DNA from: Deltaproteobacteria bacterium SG8_13
GTDB taxonomy: Bacteria; Desulfobacterota; Desulfobacteria; Desulfobacterales; SG8-13
Assembly (NCBI GenBank): GCA_001303025.1
Contig: LJNK01000020.1
Coordinates: 1-47,669 of the forward strand
Direction: 5' to 3'
Length of the DNA: 47,669 bases
The translations under genes were made by a program, and so were the position numbers. Shown one piece after another: positions 1-8,950 of the stretch (position 1 is its first letter; each line of letters opens with the position of its first letter). The notes beneath the pieces are model-generated. The model did not search any database, was not told the DNA's origin, and saw only the letters and a list, made by a program, of their open reading frames with translations.

Positions 1-1782
1 CTTACGAAGTAAATCTTTCCGGCCGGCACCGGTGGCTGCGTCAGCCCGCCGGTCCTCCAGTGTCGAGAGTATCGCCAGGGATTTTTCGACAGCCTCCCGC
101 TCTTGCGAAGACAGCGCCTGCGCATCGTCGGATCCACCGGGAAATCGGTCCTCTGCCAGCAGGCGCTCGAACTGCCGCAACCAGGCCGCAAACTGCGCTG
201 CGGGTTCCGGCAGTGCGCTGCAGCGATCGAAGATATTCGCGGCCCGCCGGGACAGTTCTCCCAAGCGGTCGAAAAACTCCGGGTCGGGTTCCACAAAGCC
301 CGCCGGCACTTCGGTGAAGACCTCCTCGATGGCTTCGCCCGCCGGGCTCCGGTTTACCGGCAGCAGCTTCCGCATGAGGACCCAGCCGGCGAGCGCAGCA
401 TTGCAGCTCTTTGCTTTCCAGGCCGTCCCTCTCGTGAATGCCGGCGCATCCGGTTCCGGTGGATCGAGCAGGGCGGCCACAGCTCGCAGGTACTGGGTGT
501 AAAGGCCGTCGGATGCCATTTCCATGCCAAACCGTTCGATCTCGGCCTGCAGGAATTGCCGGTAGGCAACCGGCAGTCGCAAATCGAGCTGGCTGCGGGC
601 ATAGCCGCTGCCCAGCAGGGCGCTGATCTCCAGTCCGCTCGGGTCGGCGTAGATGAGATTTTCGGACTCCTGACGCCTCTGGAAAAACTGCTCGTCCGGC
701 AAACGGCTGGGGGATATGATGAACAAAGCGGCCCGGTGGGGATCCGGGTTCCAGTGCTGAATCTCTTCGGCCGGCATGCCATCGACCGACTGCAGGTGCT
801 GCCGCACGGTATCCAGATCGGCCGGCCGATCCTTGAGGATCGCGGCAGCAAAAAGCAAATCCCGGTCATCTTTGCGGCCGAAGAGATCCCGGAAGCACCG
901 CAGATAGTTTTCCGCTGTTCGGCGAGCGTCGCTGTCCGCGCGCTGCGTGGATGTAAGGGCCCCGGACAGCAGCAGAATGGCCAGCAGCTCTTCGTCGCTG
1001 TCGACACGGAAAGGGATCGACTGCAGCCAACGGACGGTTCGAAAGTAGCGCTTCAGCGTCTCTGATTGCCGATAGTATCCGTGGGGCCGAAAAACAGAGT
1101 AATCGATGCCGTCGAACAGGTCGTCTGCGGCTCCGAACCATTCGGGCAAATGGACTCCGTCAGCCTCCGCGACCCTGCGCACCTCGGTTTCGACGATAGC
1201 GGCGATATCCGGATCGAGCGCCGGTTCGTCTTCCCCGATCAGCTGCTGCGCAACGGCGATCACGATCCGGGCACGCAGCCGGGCCCGTTGCCGCAGTCCC
1301 TGATAACCGGAATCCGCCGTTTCCGGTCCGCCCGCCCGTCCTTCCGGTGATCCGGCGGCTCTTCCGGAATCCGCCGTTTCAGCTTCTTGCTGCTTGGCGG
1401 CCCCTTGCCGGCGCATGAGTCGAAGGGCCTGCTGCAGACAGGCTGCCCCGGCCTGTTCAAACCGGTCCACCGACTGTGCCAGCAGCACATGAAATGCCTG
1501 CAGCACAGCATCTCCGGTTACAAATACCGGGCCCTGGGGAAACAAATACGGTTCGAAGATCTGGCGATAACTGCGATTGGTGATCCAAACCTGGTCGGAC
1601 TCGTTCGTCGGCAGCACGGCTGTTTCCAGAACCGGTACCCGGGCTTCACTGCGATCCGGCCCATTGCCGGCAGGGCTGCCGCCGTCCGGCTGCTGGGCGG
1701 CCGCGGAGGCAGCCGCCATGAAAAACAGCAGCACACCGATCCGCAGCAGGTGCAAATGGTTTTGCTCAGCCGATCTGTCCAC
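1..1782 (-). CDS. DUF3160 family exported protein (3' end off window)
   Basis: The frame is open without a stop from 1782 to the left edge, giving 594 codons, so the C-terminus is missing. The N-terminus looks like a signal peptide: charged residues, then a hydrophobic stretch around LLRIGVLLFFMAAASAAAQ. The segment ETAVLPTNESDQVW...FEPYLFPQGPVFVTGDAVLQAFH and the motif LKRYFRTVRWLQSIPFR are typical of DUF3160, a family of large exported bacterial proteins of unknown function. I chose the GTG at 1782 because GGGGTGA lies about 7 nt upstream; an internal ATG at 1719 would cut into the signal peptide. It lies 70 bp downstream of the HAD gene on the same strand. Family assignment comes from recognised motifs; function is unknown. 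Confidence 0.7.
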   Translation of the reverse strand, partial: MDRSAEQNHLHLLRIGVLLFFMAAASAAAQQPDGGSPAGNGPDRSEARVPVLETAVLPTNESDQVWITNRSYRQIFEPYLFPQGPVFVTGDAVLQAFHVLLAQSVDRFEQAGAACLQQALRLMRRQGAAKQQEAETADSGRAAGSPEGRAGGPETADSGYQGLRQRARLRARIVIAVAQQLIGEDEPALDPDIAAIVETEVRRVAEADGVHLPEWFGAADDLFDGIDYSVFRPHGYYRQSETLKRYFRTVRWLQSIPFRVDSDEELLAILLLSGALTSTQRADSDARRTAENYLRCFRDLFGRKDDRDLLFAAAILKDRPADLDTVRQHLQSVDGMPAEEIQHWNPDPHRAALFIISPSRLPDEQFFQRRQESENLIYADPSGLEISALLGSGYARSQLDLRLPVAYRQFLQAEIERFGMEMASDGLYTQYLRAVAALLDPPEPDAPAFTRGTAWKAKSCNAALAGWVLMRKLLPVNRSPAGEAIEEVFTEVPAGFVEPDPEFFDRLGELSRRAANIFDRCSALPEPAAQFAAWLRQFERLLAEDRFPGGSDDAQALSSQEREAVEKSLAILSTLEDRRADAATGAGRKDLLRK

Positions 1783-1852
1783 TCGGATGTCACCCCGCAG
1801 CTTCCGGGATTTGTTCTCGACTCTATGGGATAACCAGCGTGAAGCCGCCACG

Positions 1853-2485
1853 CTAGATGTGCAGTATATCCGCAACCTCTCCCAGGCGGTTGATGTGAAA
1901 GTCGGCTGCCAGGGATGCGTTTCTGTATGCCACGAAAGGAACGGCCGCCGATGCGGCGGCCGCCTGGTCCAGTTCGGAGTCGCCAATGTAAAGGGTCTGC
2001 CGCGGCTCGATGCCAAACCGCCGGGCGATTTTTTCCAGTTGATCAGGATGGGGTTTGGGTCGGGGGACGTCCATGGCTGTGACCACCATATCGAACAGCC
2101 CTGCCAGATTATGGGTTTGCAGCACCCGATCCATGGTGTCGGATCGATTGGTTGCGATGGCGGTCTGATAAGCGGGTTTGAGCTTGCCGAGCAAGGGCTT
2201 CAAATCCGGCTCCAGTCTCATCAGCTGCAAAAAGGGCCGGTAGCTCATCTTTTTTCGATACGACATCGCCGCTTTGCGCAGGGCCGGATCCGGCAGCAGG
2301 TACATCAAAGACTCGTCCACGGTATGCATGTGGGTAAAGGCAAACTGTCCGGGCGTCATCTCCGGTTTGCCGACATGCTCGAGCAGGTTGTTGTAGTAAG
2401 CCCTGTTGGCATCGGAGGTGTCAAACATGACGCCGTCACAATCAAAGGCGACGACTCGAATATTGTGTAGCTTCTGTTGGATCAT
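1853..2485 (-). CDS. HAD-superfamily phosphatase, phosphoglycolate phosphatase-like
   Basis: A 210-residue HAD hydrolase, probably cytoplasmic. Motif I is VVAFDCDGVMFDT near the N-terminus (nucleophile Asp and acid/base Asp), motif II is the ATNRS segment, motif III is the Lys in PRPKPHP, and motif IV is YIGDSELD. The helical cap between motifs I and II fits the subfamily-I phosphatases (Gph, PGMB-like). The substrate cannot be read from sequence; phosphoglycolate or another small phosphomonoester is the usual assumption. The ATG at 2485 is preferred over an upstream in-frame TTG at 2500; neither has a strong ribosome-binding site. It lies 47 bp after the OmpA/DUF1573 gene and may be cotranscribed with it. 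Confidence 0.8.
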   Translation of the reverse strand: MIQQKLHNIRVVAFDCDGVMFDTSDANRAYYNNLLEHVGKPEMTPGQFAFTHMHTVDESLMYLLPDPALRKAAMSYRKKMSYRPFLQLMRLEPDLKPLLGKLKPAYQTAIATNRSDTMDRVLQTHNLAGLFDMVVTAMDVPRPKPHPDQLEKIARRFGIEPRQTLYIGDSELDQAAAASAAVPFVAYRNASLAADFHINRLGEVADILHI

Positions 2486-2532
2486 CGGGTACCGTTGCAA
2501 CAGCAGATGCGGCGCTGCCGGGAAAAACCGGG

Positions 2533-3612
2533 TTACTTTTTTTCAACGGCCTTGGGCGCCCCTATCCGGGCGTGGACGTTGATGTGAATCATGGGTTTGT
2601 AGGCACTGTCGGTGGTCAGCTCGATCCGGTCGGTGTAGCGCCCCTGCTCCGCTTTGAGGTTTTCCACCGTCAGCAGGTAGGTGACCCGGCTGTCGTTTTG
2701 CTCCTCCTGCAGGCGGTAGCCGATGTTGCTGCCGTCGCGCGCCGCGGCTTTCACAATTTTAAATGCAAAGTCTTTTTCCGGCACGATGGAGACTGTCTGC
2801 CGCAGCTGTGTGCCGGCCGAACCGTAAAGTCGAACGTTTGCCGGGATAACGGTGACCACCCGCCTCACCTCCCCGAGCACGCTCAGCTCGATCACCGGCT
2901 TTGTGGGGTCGTCGGTGTAAACATGGATCTTCTTGCTCAGCCGGCTGCCCCCCCATCCATTGGTGTCGACCTTGATGGTGATTTTCCCCTCCTGCCCGGG
3001 AGGAATTTGTCTCGGATACGAGACCGCCGTGCACCCTCAGCCGGTCCTGACCTTGCTGATGTTCAGCGGAGCGTCGCCTTTGTTAAACAGCTGGAAATCG
3101 TGGAGGACTTCCTGACCGTCGACGACCGGTTCAAACCGAAAGGCGGAGGCCGGAATATCGGCGATCGGAAACGATTTGCGGATACGCGTAATCTCGACCC
3201 GCTCTTCTTCAATCTCCCGGGTTTCTGCCGGCACTGCAGACACGTCCGCGGCTGTGGACGTCTGCAAATCGGCGATCTGCAGCCGGAAAAATGCAACCCC
3301 CCGGTTCATCAGCCAACGCCGCAAGGTTTGGGCCCTGTCCCGGCTAAGCCTGGCATCTTGGTTTTCATCACCGGAGGAAGCGACGGTGCACCTGATTTCG
3401 ATGGACACAGACGGATCTGCGAGCAGCTCTTGCAGCAATTCTTCCAATGCGGAATCCGCGCCCGCCGCCAGCCCGGCGGCGTTGTCGACAAACGAAACAC
3501 CTTCTAAAACCGATGTGTACGGCTGCTCGCCCGCACCGCAGCCTGGCTGCAGGGTAAAAAACAGCAGCACGGCAGCCAGCACGGTCAAACCGCTTTGATT
3601 GCGGAATTTCAT
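2533..3612 (-). CDS. OmpA-like/DUF1573 fusion, probable selenoprotein (in-frame UGA at 3037-3039)
   Basis: Read through one TGA codon, this is a 359-residue exported protein. Residues 1-30 form a signal peptide, possibly a lipoprotein signal ending at a Cys in LQPGC, though the lipobox is poor. Residues of about 35-125 resemble an OmpA C-terminal peptidoglycan-binding domain (LEELLQELLADPSVSIEI, then LSRDRAQTLRRWLMNRGV). Residues of about 160-245 are DUF1573 (HDFQLFNKGDAPLNISKVRTG, then GCTAVSYPRQIPPGQEGKI). The family normally has CGC here; this gene reads UGA-Gly-Cys, putting selenocysteine at residue 192 and Cys at 194. Family identity continues on both sides of the UGA in one frame with no other stop, and a hairpin follows (see SECIS entry). 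The ATG at 3612 has AGGAG 7 nt upstream. Function is unknown; a UxC pair suggests a periplasmic thiol/selenol redox role. Confidence 0.78.
3009..3039 (-). promoter_or_regulatory. UGA codon plus candidate bacterial SECIS element
   Basis: Reading on the minus strand, UGA (3039-3037) is followed by 12 nt and then a perfect inverted repeat, GTCTCG (3024-3019) and CGAGAC (3014-3009), around a TATC loop. If the top pair opens, the loop is GTATCC with G first, as in bacterial SECIS models, and begins about 17 nt after the UGA. That spacing fits the known window for SelB-dependent decoding. The hairpin is seen directly; its function as a SECIS is inference. Confidence 0.65.
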
Positions 3613-3877
3613 CCATTTCTCCTGTATGGCCGGGATTTCGGTTCTCACAGACAAATCTATTTCAAAAACGGCGGATCAGGGTCCAGATTGCAGCGCAAAG
3701 CCTATGACGGCAGGTAGCGAGAAAGCCGAGCACACGAAAATACGCGATCGCATGAGAGCAATTCTATCCGTTCCCCGGCGCAGCACCGGGCCCTGAGGCG
3801 CATTTAGAAGATAGAGTTTCAGTATATCAGCAAAACCACCTGCTTGGCAATCACCGGCCCTGCCGCAAATACCGAGA

Positions 3878-6319
3878 TCACATCACGAACAGCGGATCGA
3901 CATCCACGGTGATGTGAACACCACGGTGGTTAAAAAAAGCCTGGTTTTCCGAAAGCAACGCCCGGGCAAATCGGTGCAGGGGGCGAACGCCGGCACCCTT
4001 GGTCAGAAGCTGCCAGCGATACCGACCTGCAATTTTCGTCAATGCCGCCTCTATGGGGCCAAGGATTTCCACCGACCGGGAAAATTCCTCGGTACGCTGC
4101 TGCAGACGGCGGCACAGCTCCCCCAGCCGCAGCGCATGGGCAGCCGTCTGCTTCTTGTCCGGCCCGGAAACCATGAACTGCACCATCCGTGAAAAAGGAG
4201 GATAGTTCAAGGCCTGCCGGAACCGGATCTCTTCGCTGTAGAACGCCTTGAAATCCTGATTGCGGGCGGCAACGATGCTGAAGTGCTCCGGGTTGTAGGT
4301 TTGCAAAATGACCCTGCCGGGGCTTTGCCCGCGTCCGGCGCGCCCGGCCACCTGGGCCAACAGCTGAAAGGAACGCTCACTGGCCCGAAAATCGGGCAGG
4401 CTCAGTGACAGGTCGGCGCAGATGATTCCCACCAGGGTAATATTGGGAAAATCGTGCCCTTTGGCAACCATCTGGGTTCCCACCAGCAAGTCGATGCGAC
4501 CATCGTGAAGGTCTTTGAGAATCCGCAACAGCGCACCCTTGCGCCCGGTCGTGTCCCGATCCATTCTGGCCACCCGTGCCTCGGGGAATTTTTTTTTCAG
4601 GGTCTCCTCGATTTTTTCGGTGCCCAGGCCCAGGTGGCGGATCCGGTCGGCTCCGCAGCTGCCGCAGGCAACACCGGCCGGCCGAACAAATCCGCAGTAG
4701 TGGCATTTGTATGCGGCAGCGGCCTGATGCAGCGTCATGGAGATATCACAGTGCTTGCACTTTACCGCTTCCCCACAATGGGCGCACACGGCAAAACTGG
4801 CAAACCCGCGTCGGTTCAAAAAAAGCAGTGCCTGCTCCCCGCGGTCAAGCACTGCGGAAATCTCTGCGGAGAGCTCATCGCTTAAAAACCGTCGAATACC
4901 TCTTTGGTCCCTCGATTCGCGCAGGTCGACCACGGTGATCTCCGGCAGGGGCCTTTCCTCCACCCGCTTTTCCAGGTGAATCTCGATGAGTTTGCCCCGG
5001 TTGGCGTTGTAATAGGCCTGGACCGAAGGGGTGGCGGATCCGAACAGCACGACGCAGTCTTCCATCTTGGCCCTCACTGCCGCCAGATCGCGCGCGTTGT
5101 AGCGCAGATTGGTTTCCTGCTTGTAGGAACTGTCGTGCTCTTCGTCGACGACAATCAGGCCGATGTCGATAAGCGGTGCGAATATGGCCGATCGTGCACC
5201 CAGCACGATAGCGGCCTCCCGGCTGCGGATGCGCAGCCATTGGTCATAGCGTTCACCGTCCGACAGGCCGCTGTGCAATACGGCGATGCGGTCCCCGAAA
5301 CGCGCACGAAACCTTCTTTCCATCTGTGATATCAGGGCGATCTCCGGGACCAGAACGAGAACCGTTTTCCCGCTTTGGACCGCACGCTCTGCAATCTGCA
5401 TATAGACTTCGGTCTTCCCGCTGCCGGTCACACCGGCAAGCAAAAAGGCTCCGAAACCGCGTCCCAGGGACTGCAGGACGCGGGAAATCGCGCTGTGCTG
5501 CTCCTCGGTCGGCAGACGGGCCGTGTCCGCGTCGACGGTCTCCCCGAACGGGTCCCGGTATACGCTTTGCTCGAAGATTTCCACCACCCCCGCCTTGGCC
5601 ATGGCCCTGACCGTGGTTGCGGTGGTGGGCAACGCGGCGATCAGCTCCCGCAGCGACATCTCACCGGCGGTTTGCAGCAGATGCAGGATCTTTTCGCGCT
5701 GCGCGGTCAGTTTACCGACGTTCGGAGAATCGCCGGCTGCCCGGACAAACCGTTCGGTTTTCGACCGCACCCGGCCGCCGGTCAGTTTTCTTTCCATTGC
5801 AATCCACCCCTTCTCCCGCAGCTTGCGCAAAAAACCGCCGGAAGGGTGGGTATCCAGGGCCCGGGCAAGGGGCTTGATCCGCAGTGCGGACTCCTGCAGC
5901 AGCACCAGCGCCGCCCGCTCGGCATCATCGGTCCTGCCCTCCAGCAGGGCCGCCTTGCCCGCGGCAGTGAGGGTGCACACAGCGGTTTCGGTGACATTGA
6001 CCCCTGCCGGCAGGGCTGAACGAATCACGTCACCGAGCGGATGGAGGTAGTAATCCGCAATCCAGCGGAAAAACGGGATCATCTGCGGCGGGAAAAAGGG
6101 AGCATCATCCAAGACATCCGTGATCGGTTTGATCTCCAGGTGTTTGTCCGCGGCCGTCTCTCCCAGAACATAACCGGTGACCCGGCGGCGGCCAAAGGGC
6201 ACCAGCACCCGTTGACCTGCCCCGACGGGCGCCGCCGACGGTTGTTTGGCGGCGTAGGTGAACGTTCCGAAAACCGGAAGGGCCACGGCCACTTCAATGA
6301 ACGCTGCACGCTGCTTCAT
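3878..6319 (-). CDS. priA: Primosomal protein N' (PriA replication restart helicase)
   Basis: At 813 residues this is a slightly long PriA, the superfamily 2 3'-to-5' DNA helicase that reloads the replisome at stalled forks. The N-terminal DNA-binding domain (ALPVFGTFTYAA, then GQRVLVPFGRRRVTGYV) is followed by a winged-helix segment. The helicase core has Walker A GVTGSGKTE near residue 293 and DEEH near 391, then FGSATPS. The paired zinc-binding insertion lies at about 510-555 (CAHCGEAVKCKHCD and CHYCG...CGSCGAD). The C-terminal helicase part has VGTQMVAKGHDFPNITLVG and QVAGRAGRG. The start at 6319 lacks a strong Shine-Dalgarno but begins the conserved N-terminus. A 265-bp spacer separates it from the downstream selenoprotein gene. 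Confidence 0.96.
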   Translation of the reverse strand: MKQRAAFIEVAVALPVFGTFTYAAKQPSAAPVGAGQRVLVPFGRRRVTGYVLGETAADKHLEIKPITDVLDDAPFFPPQMIPFFRWIADYYLHPLGDVIRSALPAGVNVTETAVCTLTAAGKAALLEGRTDDAERAALVLLQESALRIKPLARALDTHPSGGFLRKLREKGWIAMERKLTGGRVRSKTERFVRAAGDSPNVGKLTAQREKILHLLQTAGEMSLRELIAALPTTATTVRAMAKAGVVEIFEQSVYRDPFGETVDADTARLPTEEQHSAISRVLQSLGRGFGAFLLAGVTGSGKTEVYMQIAERAVQSGKTVLVLVPEIALISQMERRFRARFGDRIAVLHSGLSDGERYDQWLRIRSREAAIVLGARSAIFAPLIDIGLIVVDEEHDSSYKQETNLRYNARDLAAVRAKMEDCVVLFGSATPSVQAYYNANRGKLIEIHLEKRVEERPLPEITVVDLRESRDQRGIRRFLSDELSAEISAVLDRGEQALLFLNRRGFASFAVCAHCGEAVKCKHCDISMTLHQAAAAYKCHYCGFVRPAGVACGSCGADRIRHLGLGTEKIEETLKKKFPEARVARMDRDTTGRKGALLRILKDLHDGRIDLLVGTQMVAKGHDFPNITLVGIICADLSLSLPDFRASERSFQLLAQVAGRAGRGQSPGRVILQTYNPEHFSIVAARNQDFKAFYSEEIRFRQALNYPPFSRMVQFMVSGPDKKQTAAHALRLGELCRRLQQRTEEFSRSVEILGPIEAALTKIAGRYRWQLLTKGAGVRPLHRFARALLSENQAFFNHRGVHITVDVDPLFVM

Positions 6320-6425
6320 TTTAACAGTTGCTAACTTCCCGACAATATAGTATAATACGCACTTGGTGATTAACTCTCATGCCGCATGCCGGTCGGTTCA
6401 CCGGCGTTCGGGCAAGGAGGTATAT

Positions 6426-6743
6426 ATGCACAAACTGGTCAAACATTCCATTGTTGTTTTGGTGACCGTGGCGCTGGTATCGGTTGTGCTGGCCGCACCG
6501 GCATCCGCGCAGGTCCAAATCGAAAAAAGAGAACCCAGTGCCGGCGCGATGACCTATGACCTCTTTTTCCTGCGGCCTTTCGGCGCTGCAGCCACCATCG
6601 TGGGCTCGGCTATTTTCGTTGTCTCCCTACCGTTCAGCGCCCTCGGCAGAAACGTGCCCGCGGCCGGCAAGGCTCTGGTCGCCGATCCGTTTGCCTTTAC
6701 CTTTACCCGCCCGTTGGGAGTGATCCGCTTTTCTCCCGATTGA
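6426..6743 (+). CDS. Small exported/membrane protein of unknown function
   Basis: A 105-residue protein with a clear signal peptide (MHKLVKHSIVVLVTVAL, then a cleavage-like APASAQ). A second hydrophobic segment around AATIVGSAIFVVSLPFSALG is followed by a conserved-looking tail, VADPFAFTFTRPLGVIRF. Small proteins with this LRPFG...LPFSALG...PFxFTFTRPLG pattern recur in Desulfobacterota as hypothetical proteins. That is from memory, not from a search. The ATG at 6426 has AAGGAGG just upstream, so the longer reading frame starting at 6363 is rejected. It is divergent from priA; no function can be assigned. Confidence 0.75.
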   Translation: MHKLVKHSIVVLVTVALVSVVLAAPASAQVQIEKREPSAGAMTYDLFFLRPFGAAATIVGSAIFVVSLPFSALGRNVPAAGKALVADPFAFTFTRPLGVIRFSPD

Positions 6744-6828
6744 CCCGGGCGTTTTTTTGAAGCGGTAAGCTAGTCTTCACCTGCGATTTACCGGCTTCGG
6801 TTTCCTGTCGCTACTGGCCGATGACTTC

Positions 6829-6855
6829 TTGACATAAGCAGTTATACCATATAAG
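6829..6855 (+). promoter_or_regulatory. Candidate sigma-70 promoter of upp-uraA
   Basis: A consensus TTGACA (6829-6834) is followed after 15 nt by TATAAG (6850-6855). The spacer is short, so the call is tentative. Transcription would begin at about 6861, at the base of the hairpin terminator that follows immediately. Confidence 0.4.
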
Positions 6856-6859
6856 GGAT

Positions 6860-6901
6860 GCCCCAACTCTTGTCGCATGGCAGCTGTTGGGGCTTTTTTT
6901 T
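6860..6901 (+). terminator. Rho-independent terminator or attenuator before upp
   Basis: GCCCCAAC (6860-6867) pairs perfectly with GTTGGGGC (6886-6893), and eight T residues follow (6894-6901). It may simply end transcription of the small gene 6426-6743. However, a promoter-like sequence lies directly upstream, so it could also act as an attenuator at the very 5' end of the upp leader. Confidence 0.75.
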
Positions 6902-7005
6902 GCCTGAACCTTGCCCCTGAAAACCGCCGACCTGGCACTGTTCCGGCATCCCCTTACTGCCTGCCTTCGCCCATCCACTGCAACCAAGGGTCCAAGGAGA
7001 CTGCC

Positions 7006-7632
7006 GTGACCGTACATATCGTCGAACACCCGCTGATCAAGCACAAGCTGGGCCTGATGCGCGAGTATTCCATCACCACAAAGGATTTCCGGGATCTGGC
7101 TTCGGAACTGGCCAACCTGCTCACCTATGAGGCAACCAAAGACCTGGAAACCGAGAAGGAATCGATCCGGGGGTGGGCCGGCCCCGTAGAGGTCGAAAGG
7201 ATCAAGGGCAAAAAGATCACCGTGGTGCCGATTCTGCGGGCCGGTCTGGGCATGATGGACGGTGTGCTGAACCTGATCCCTTCGGCAAGGGTCAGTGTCG
7301 TCGGGCTGTACCGTAACGAAGAAACCCTGGAGCCGGTCAAATACTACGTCAAACTCACCGGCAGCATCGAAGAGCGCATCGCTCTGATCGTCGATCCCAT
7401 GCTGGCCACCGGCGGAACCCTGGTGGCCACCATCGATCTGCTGAAGGCCGAGGGCTGCAAAACGATCAAGGGGTTGTTTCTGGTCGCCGCGCCGGAAGGC
7501 ATCCGGCGGGTGGAAGCCGCGCACCCGGATATCGACATCTACGTGGCATCCATCGATGAGAGATTAAACGACATCGGATACATCCTACCGGGTCTCGGCG
7601 ACGCCGGGGACAAGATATTCGGAACCAAATAA
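7006..7632 (+). CDS. upp: Uracil phosphoribosyltransferase
   Basis: A 208-residue UPRT, the usual length, that makes UMP from uracil and PRPP in pyrimidine salvage. Diagnostic parts are [17 protein letters not shown] at the N-terminus, [14 protein letters not shown], the PRPP-binding loop [13 protein letters not shown], and the uracil-binding C-terminal segment [25 protein letters not shown]. The GTG start at 7006 is chosen because AAGGAGA sits 5 nt upstream and the encoded N-terminus matches the family; an upstream in-frame extension to 6877 would run through the terminator hairpin. It is followed after 25 bp by the uracil permease, and the two form a salvage operon. Confidence 0.97.
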   Translation: MTVHIVEHPLIKHKLGLMREYSITTKDFRDLASELANLLTYEATKDLETEKESIRGWAGPVEVERIKGKKITVVPILRAGLGMMDGVLNLIPSARVSVVGLYRNEETLEPVKYYVKLTGSIEERIALIVDPMLATGGTLVATIDLLKAEGCKTIKGLFLVAAPEGIRRVEAAHPDIDIYVASIDERLNDIGYILPGLGDAGDKIFGTK

Positions 7633-7657
7633 CGACAGAAAAAGGAGAGGAGGTCCA

Positions 7658-8884
7658 ATGCCCCCGAACACAACTTCTGCGGACAAGATGGATTACAAAA
7701 TCGTGCTGATCGGCGCCCAGATGCTCTTTGTCGCATTCGGCGCGCTGGTTCTGGTCCCGCTGCTCACCGGTCTCGACCCGAATGTGGCGCTGTTTACCGC
7801 CGGTGCCGGCACATTGATTTTTCAGCTGGTTACCGGGCGGATGGTTCCGATATTTCTGGCTTCCTCTTTTGCTTTTATCGCCCCGATCATCTACGGAGTG
7901 CAAACCTGGGGAATTCCCGGTACGCTTTGCGGCCTGGCTGCCGCAGGGCTGCTGTATGTGCTGCTGAGCCTTGGGGTGAAGCTTTTCGGCAGCGGATTTC
8001 TGCACCGCCTGCTGCCGCCGGTGGTGGTCGGGCCGGTGATCATGGTCATCGGGCTGATTCTGGCCCCGGTAGCCGTATACATGGCCATTGGCAAAACCGG
8101 TGACGGGTCCGCGGTGCTGGTGCCGCAAAACACCGCCATGATCGTATCCATGGTGACCCTGCTGGCCACTATCCTGGTCTCTTTGCTGGCCAAGGGGCTG
8201 CTGCGGTTGATACCGATACTCATCGGCATTGGCGTCGGCTATGCGGTATCGATCCCCTTCGGCCTCATCGACCTGTCCCCGGTGGTCAAGGCCCCCTGGG
8301 TTGGGTTTCCCAAATTCGTGCTGCCGCAATGGAACTGGCAGGCGGTGGTGTTCATCGTGCCGGTGGCCATCGCACCGGCCATCGAACACTTTGGCGACAT
8401 TCTGGCCATCGGCAGCGTTACCGGCAAAGACTACGTGGCAAAACCGGGGATTCACCGCACGATGCTCGGCGACGGTCTGGCCACTTCTTTTGCAGCGTTT
8501 CTGGGAGGCCCGCCCAACACGACCTACTCCGAAGTTACCGGGGCCGTCACCCTGACAAAAGTTTACAACCCGGTGATCATGACATGGGCGGCGGTGTTCG
8601 CCATCCTGCTGGCCTTCGTCGGCAAACTCGGCGCCCTGCTGCAAACCATACCCACACCGGTGATGGGCGGAATCATGCTGCTGCTGTTCGGGGCCATCAC
8701 CGTCGTAGGGTTGAACACCCTGGTCAAATCCGGCGATGATTTGACCGAAGCCCGCAATCTGTCCATTGTGGCCATTATACTGGTGTTCGGTATCGGGGGG
8801 ATGACGATCTTTACCCTGGGCGGGATCGGTCTGGCCGGTATCGTCGGCGTGGTGCTGAACCTGGTGCTGCCGAACAAAAAATAG
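7658..8884 (+). CDS. uraA: Uracil permease, NCS2 family
   Basis: A 408-residue polytopic membrane protein of the nucleobase-cation symporter-2 family, the length and hydrophobicity expected for UraA (14 helices). It imports uracil by proton symport for the adjacent upp. Family features include GAQMLFVAFGALVLVPLLTG at the start, the substrate-site Glu in APAIEHFGDI, and the conserved PPNTTYSEVTGAV motif carrying the second functional Glu. A strong AAAGGAGAGG site precedes the ATG. A rho-independent terminator ends the operon. Confidence 0.95.
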   Translation: MPPNTTSADKMDYKIVLIGAQMLFVAFGALVLVPLLTGLDPNVALFTAGAGTLIFQLVTGRMVPIFLASSFAFIAPIIYGVQTWGIPGTLCGLAAAGLLYVLLSLGVKLFGSGFLHRLLPPVVVGPVIMVIGLILAPVAVYMAIGKTGDGSAVLVPQNTAMIVSMVTLLATILVSLLAKGLLRLIPILIGIGVGYAVSIPFGLIDLSPVVKAPWVGFPKFVLPQWNWQAVVFIVPVAIAPAIEHFGDILAIGSVTGKDYVAKPGIHRTMLGDGLATSFAAFLGGPPNTTYSEVTGAVTLTKVYNPVIMTWAAVFAILLAFVGKLGALLQTIPTPVMGGIMLLLFGAITVVGLNTLVKSGDDLTEARNLSIVAIILVFGIGGMTIFTLGGIGLAGIVGVVLNLVLPNKK

Positions 8885-8914
8885 CGGAGGACTTACGGTC
8901 TGCCGTTTATTGTG

Positions 8915-8950
8915 AAAGGCCAACTACCCTATACGGTAGTTGGCCTTTTT
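8915..8950 (+). terminator. Rho-independent terminator of upp-uraA
   Basis: AAAGGCCAACTACC (8915-8928) and GGTAGTTGGCCTTT (from 8935) form a perfect stem with a six-base loop, ending in a T run to 8950. It lies 30 bp after the uraA stop. Confidence 0.93.

Noticed and set aside
3037..3039. Treating the TGA as a true stop that makes two separate genes or a pseudogene
   Set aside because: The DUF1573 domain continues in the same frame with full conservation, no further stop occurs, the UGA sits at a conserved Cys, and a SECIS-like hairpin follows.
6929..6946. Possible sigma-54 site before upp (TGGCACTGTTCCGGCA)
   Set aside because: The -24 part and spacing fit, but the -12 is CGGCA and not TTGCA, and the gene already has a sigma-70-like promoter upstream.
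7466..8923. Long open frame antisense to uraA
   Set aside because: It has low-complexity, His/Gln-rich composition, no ribosome-binding site and no recognisable domain; it mirrors the codon bias of uraA.
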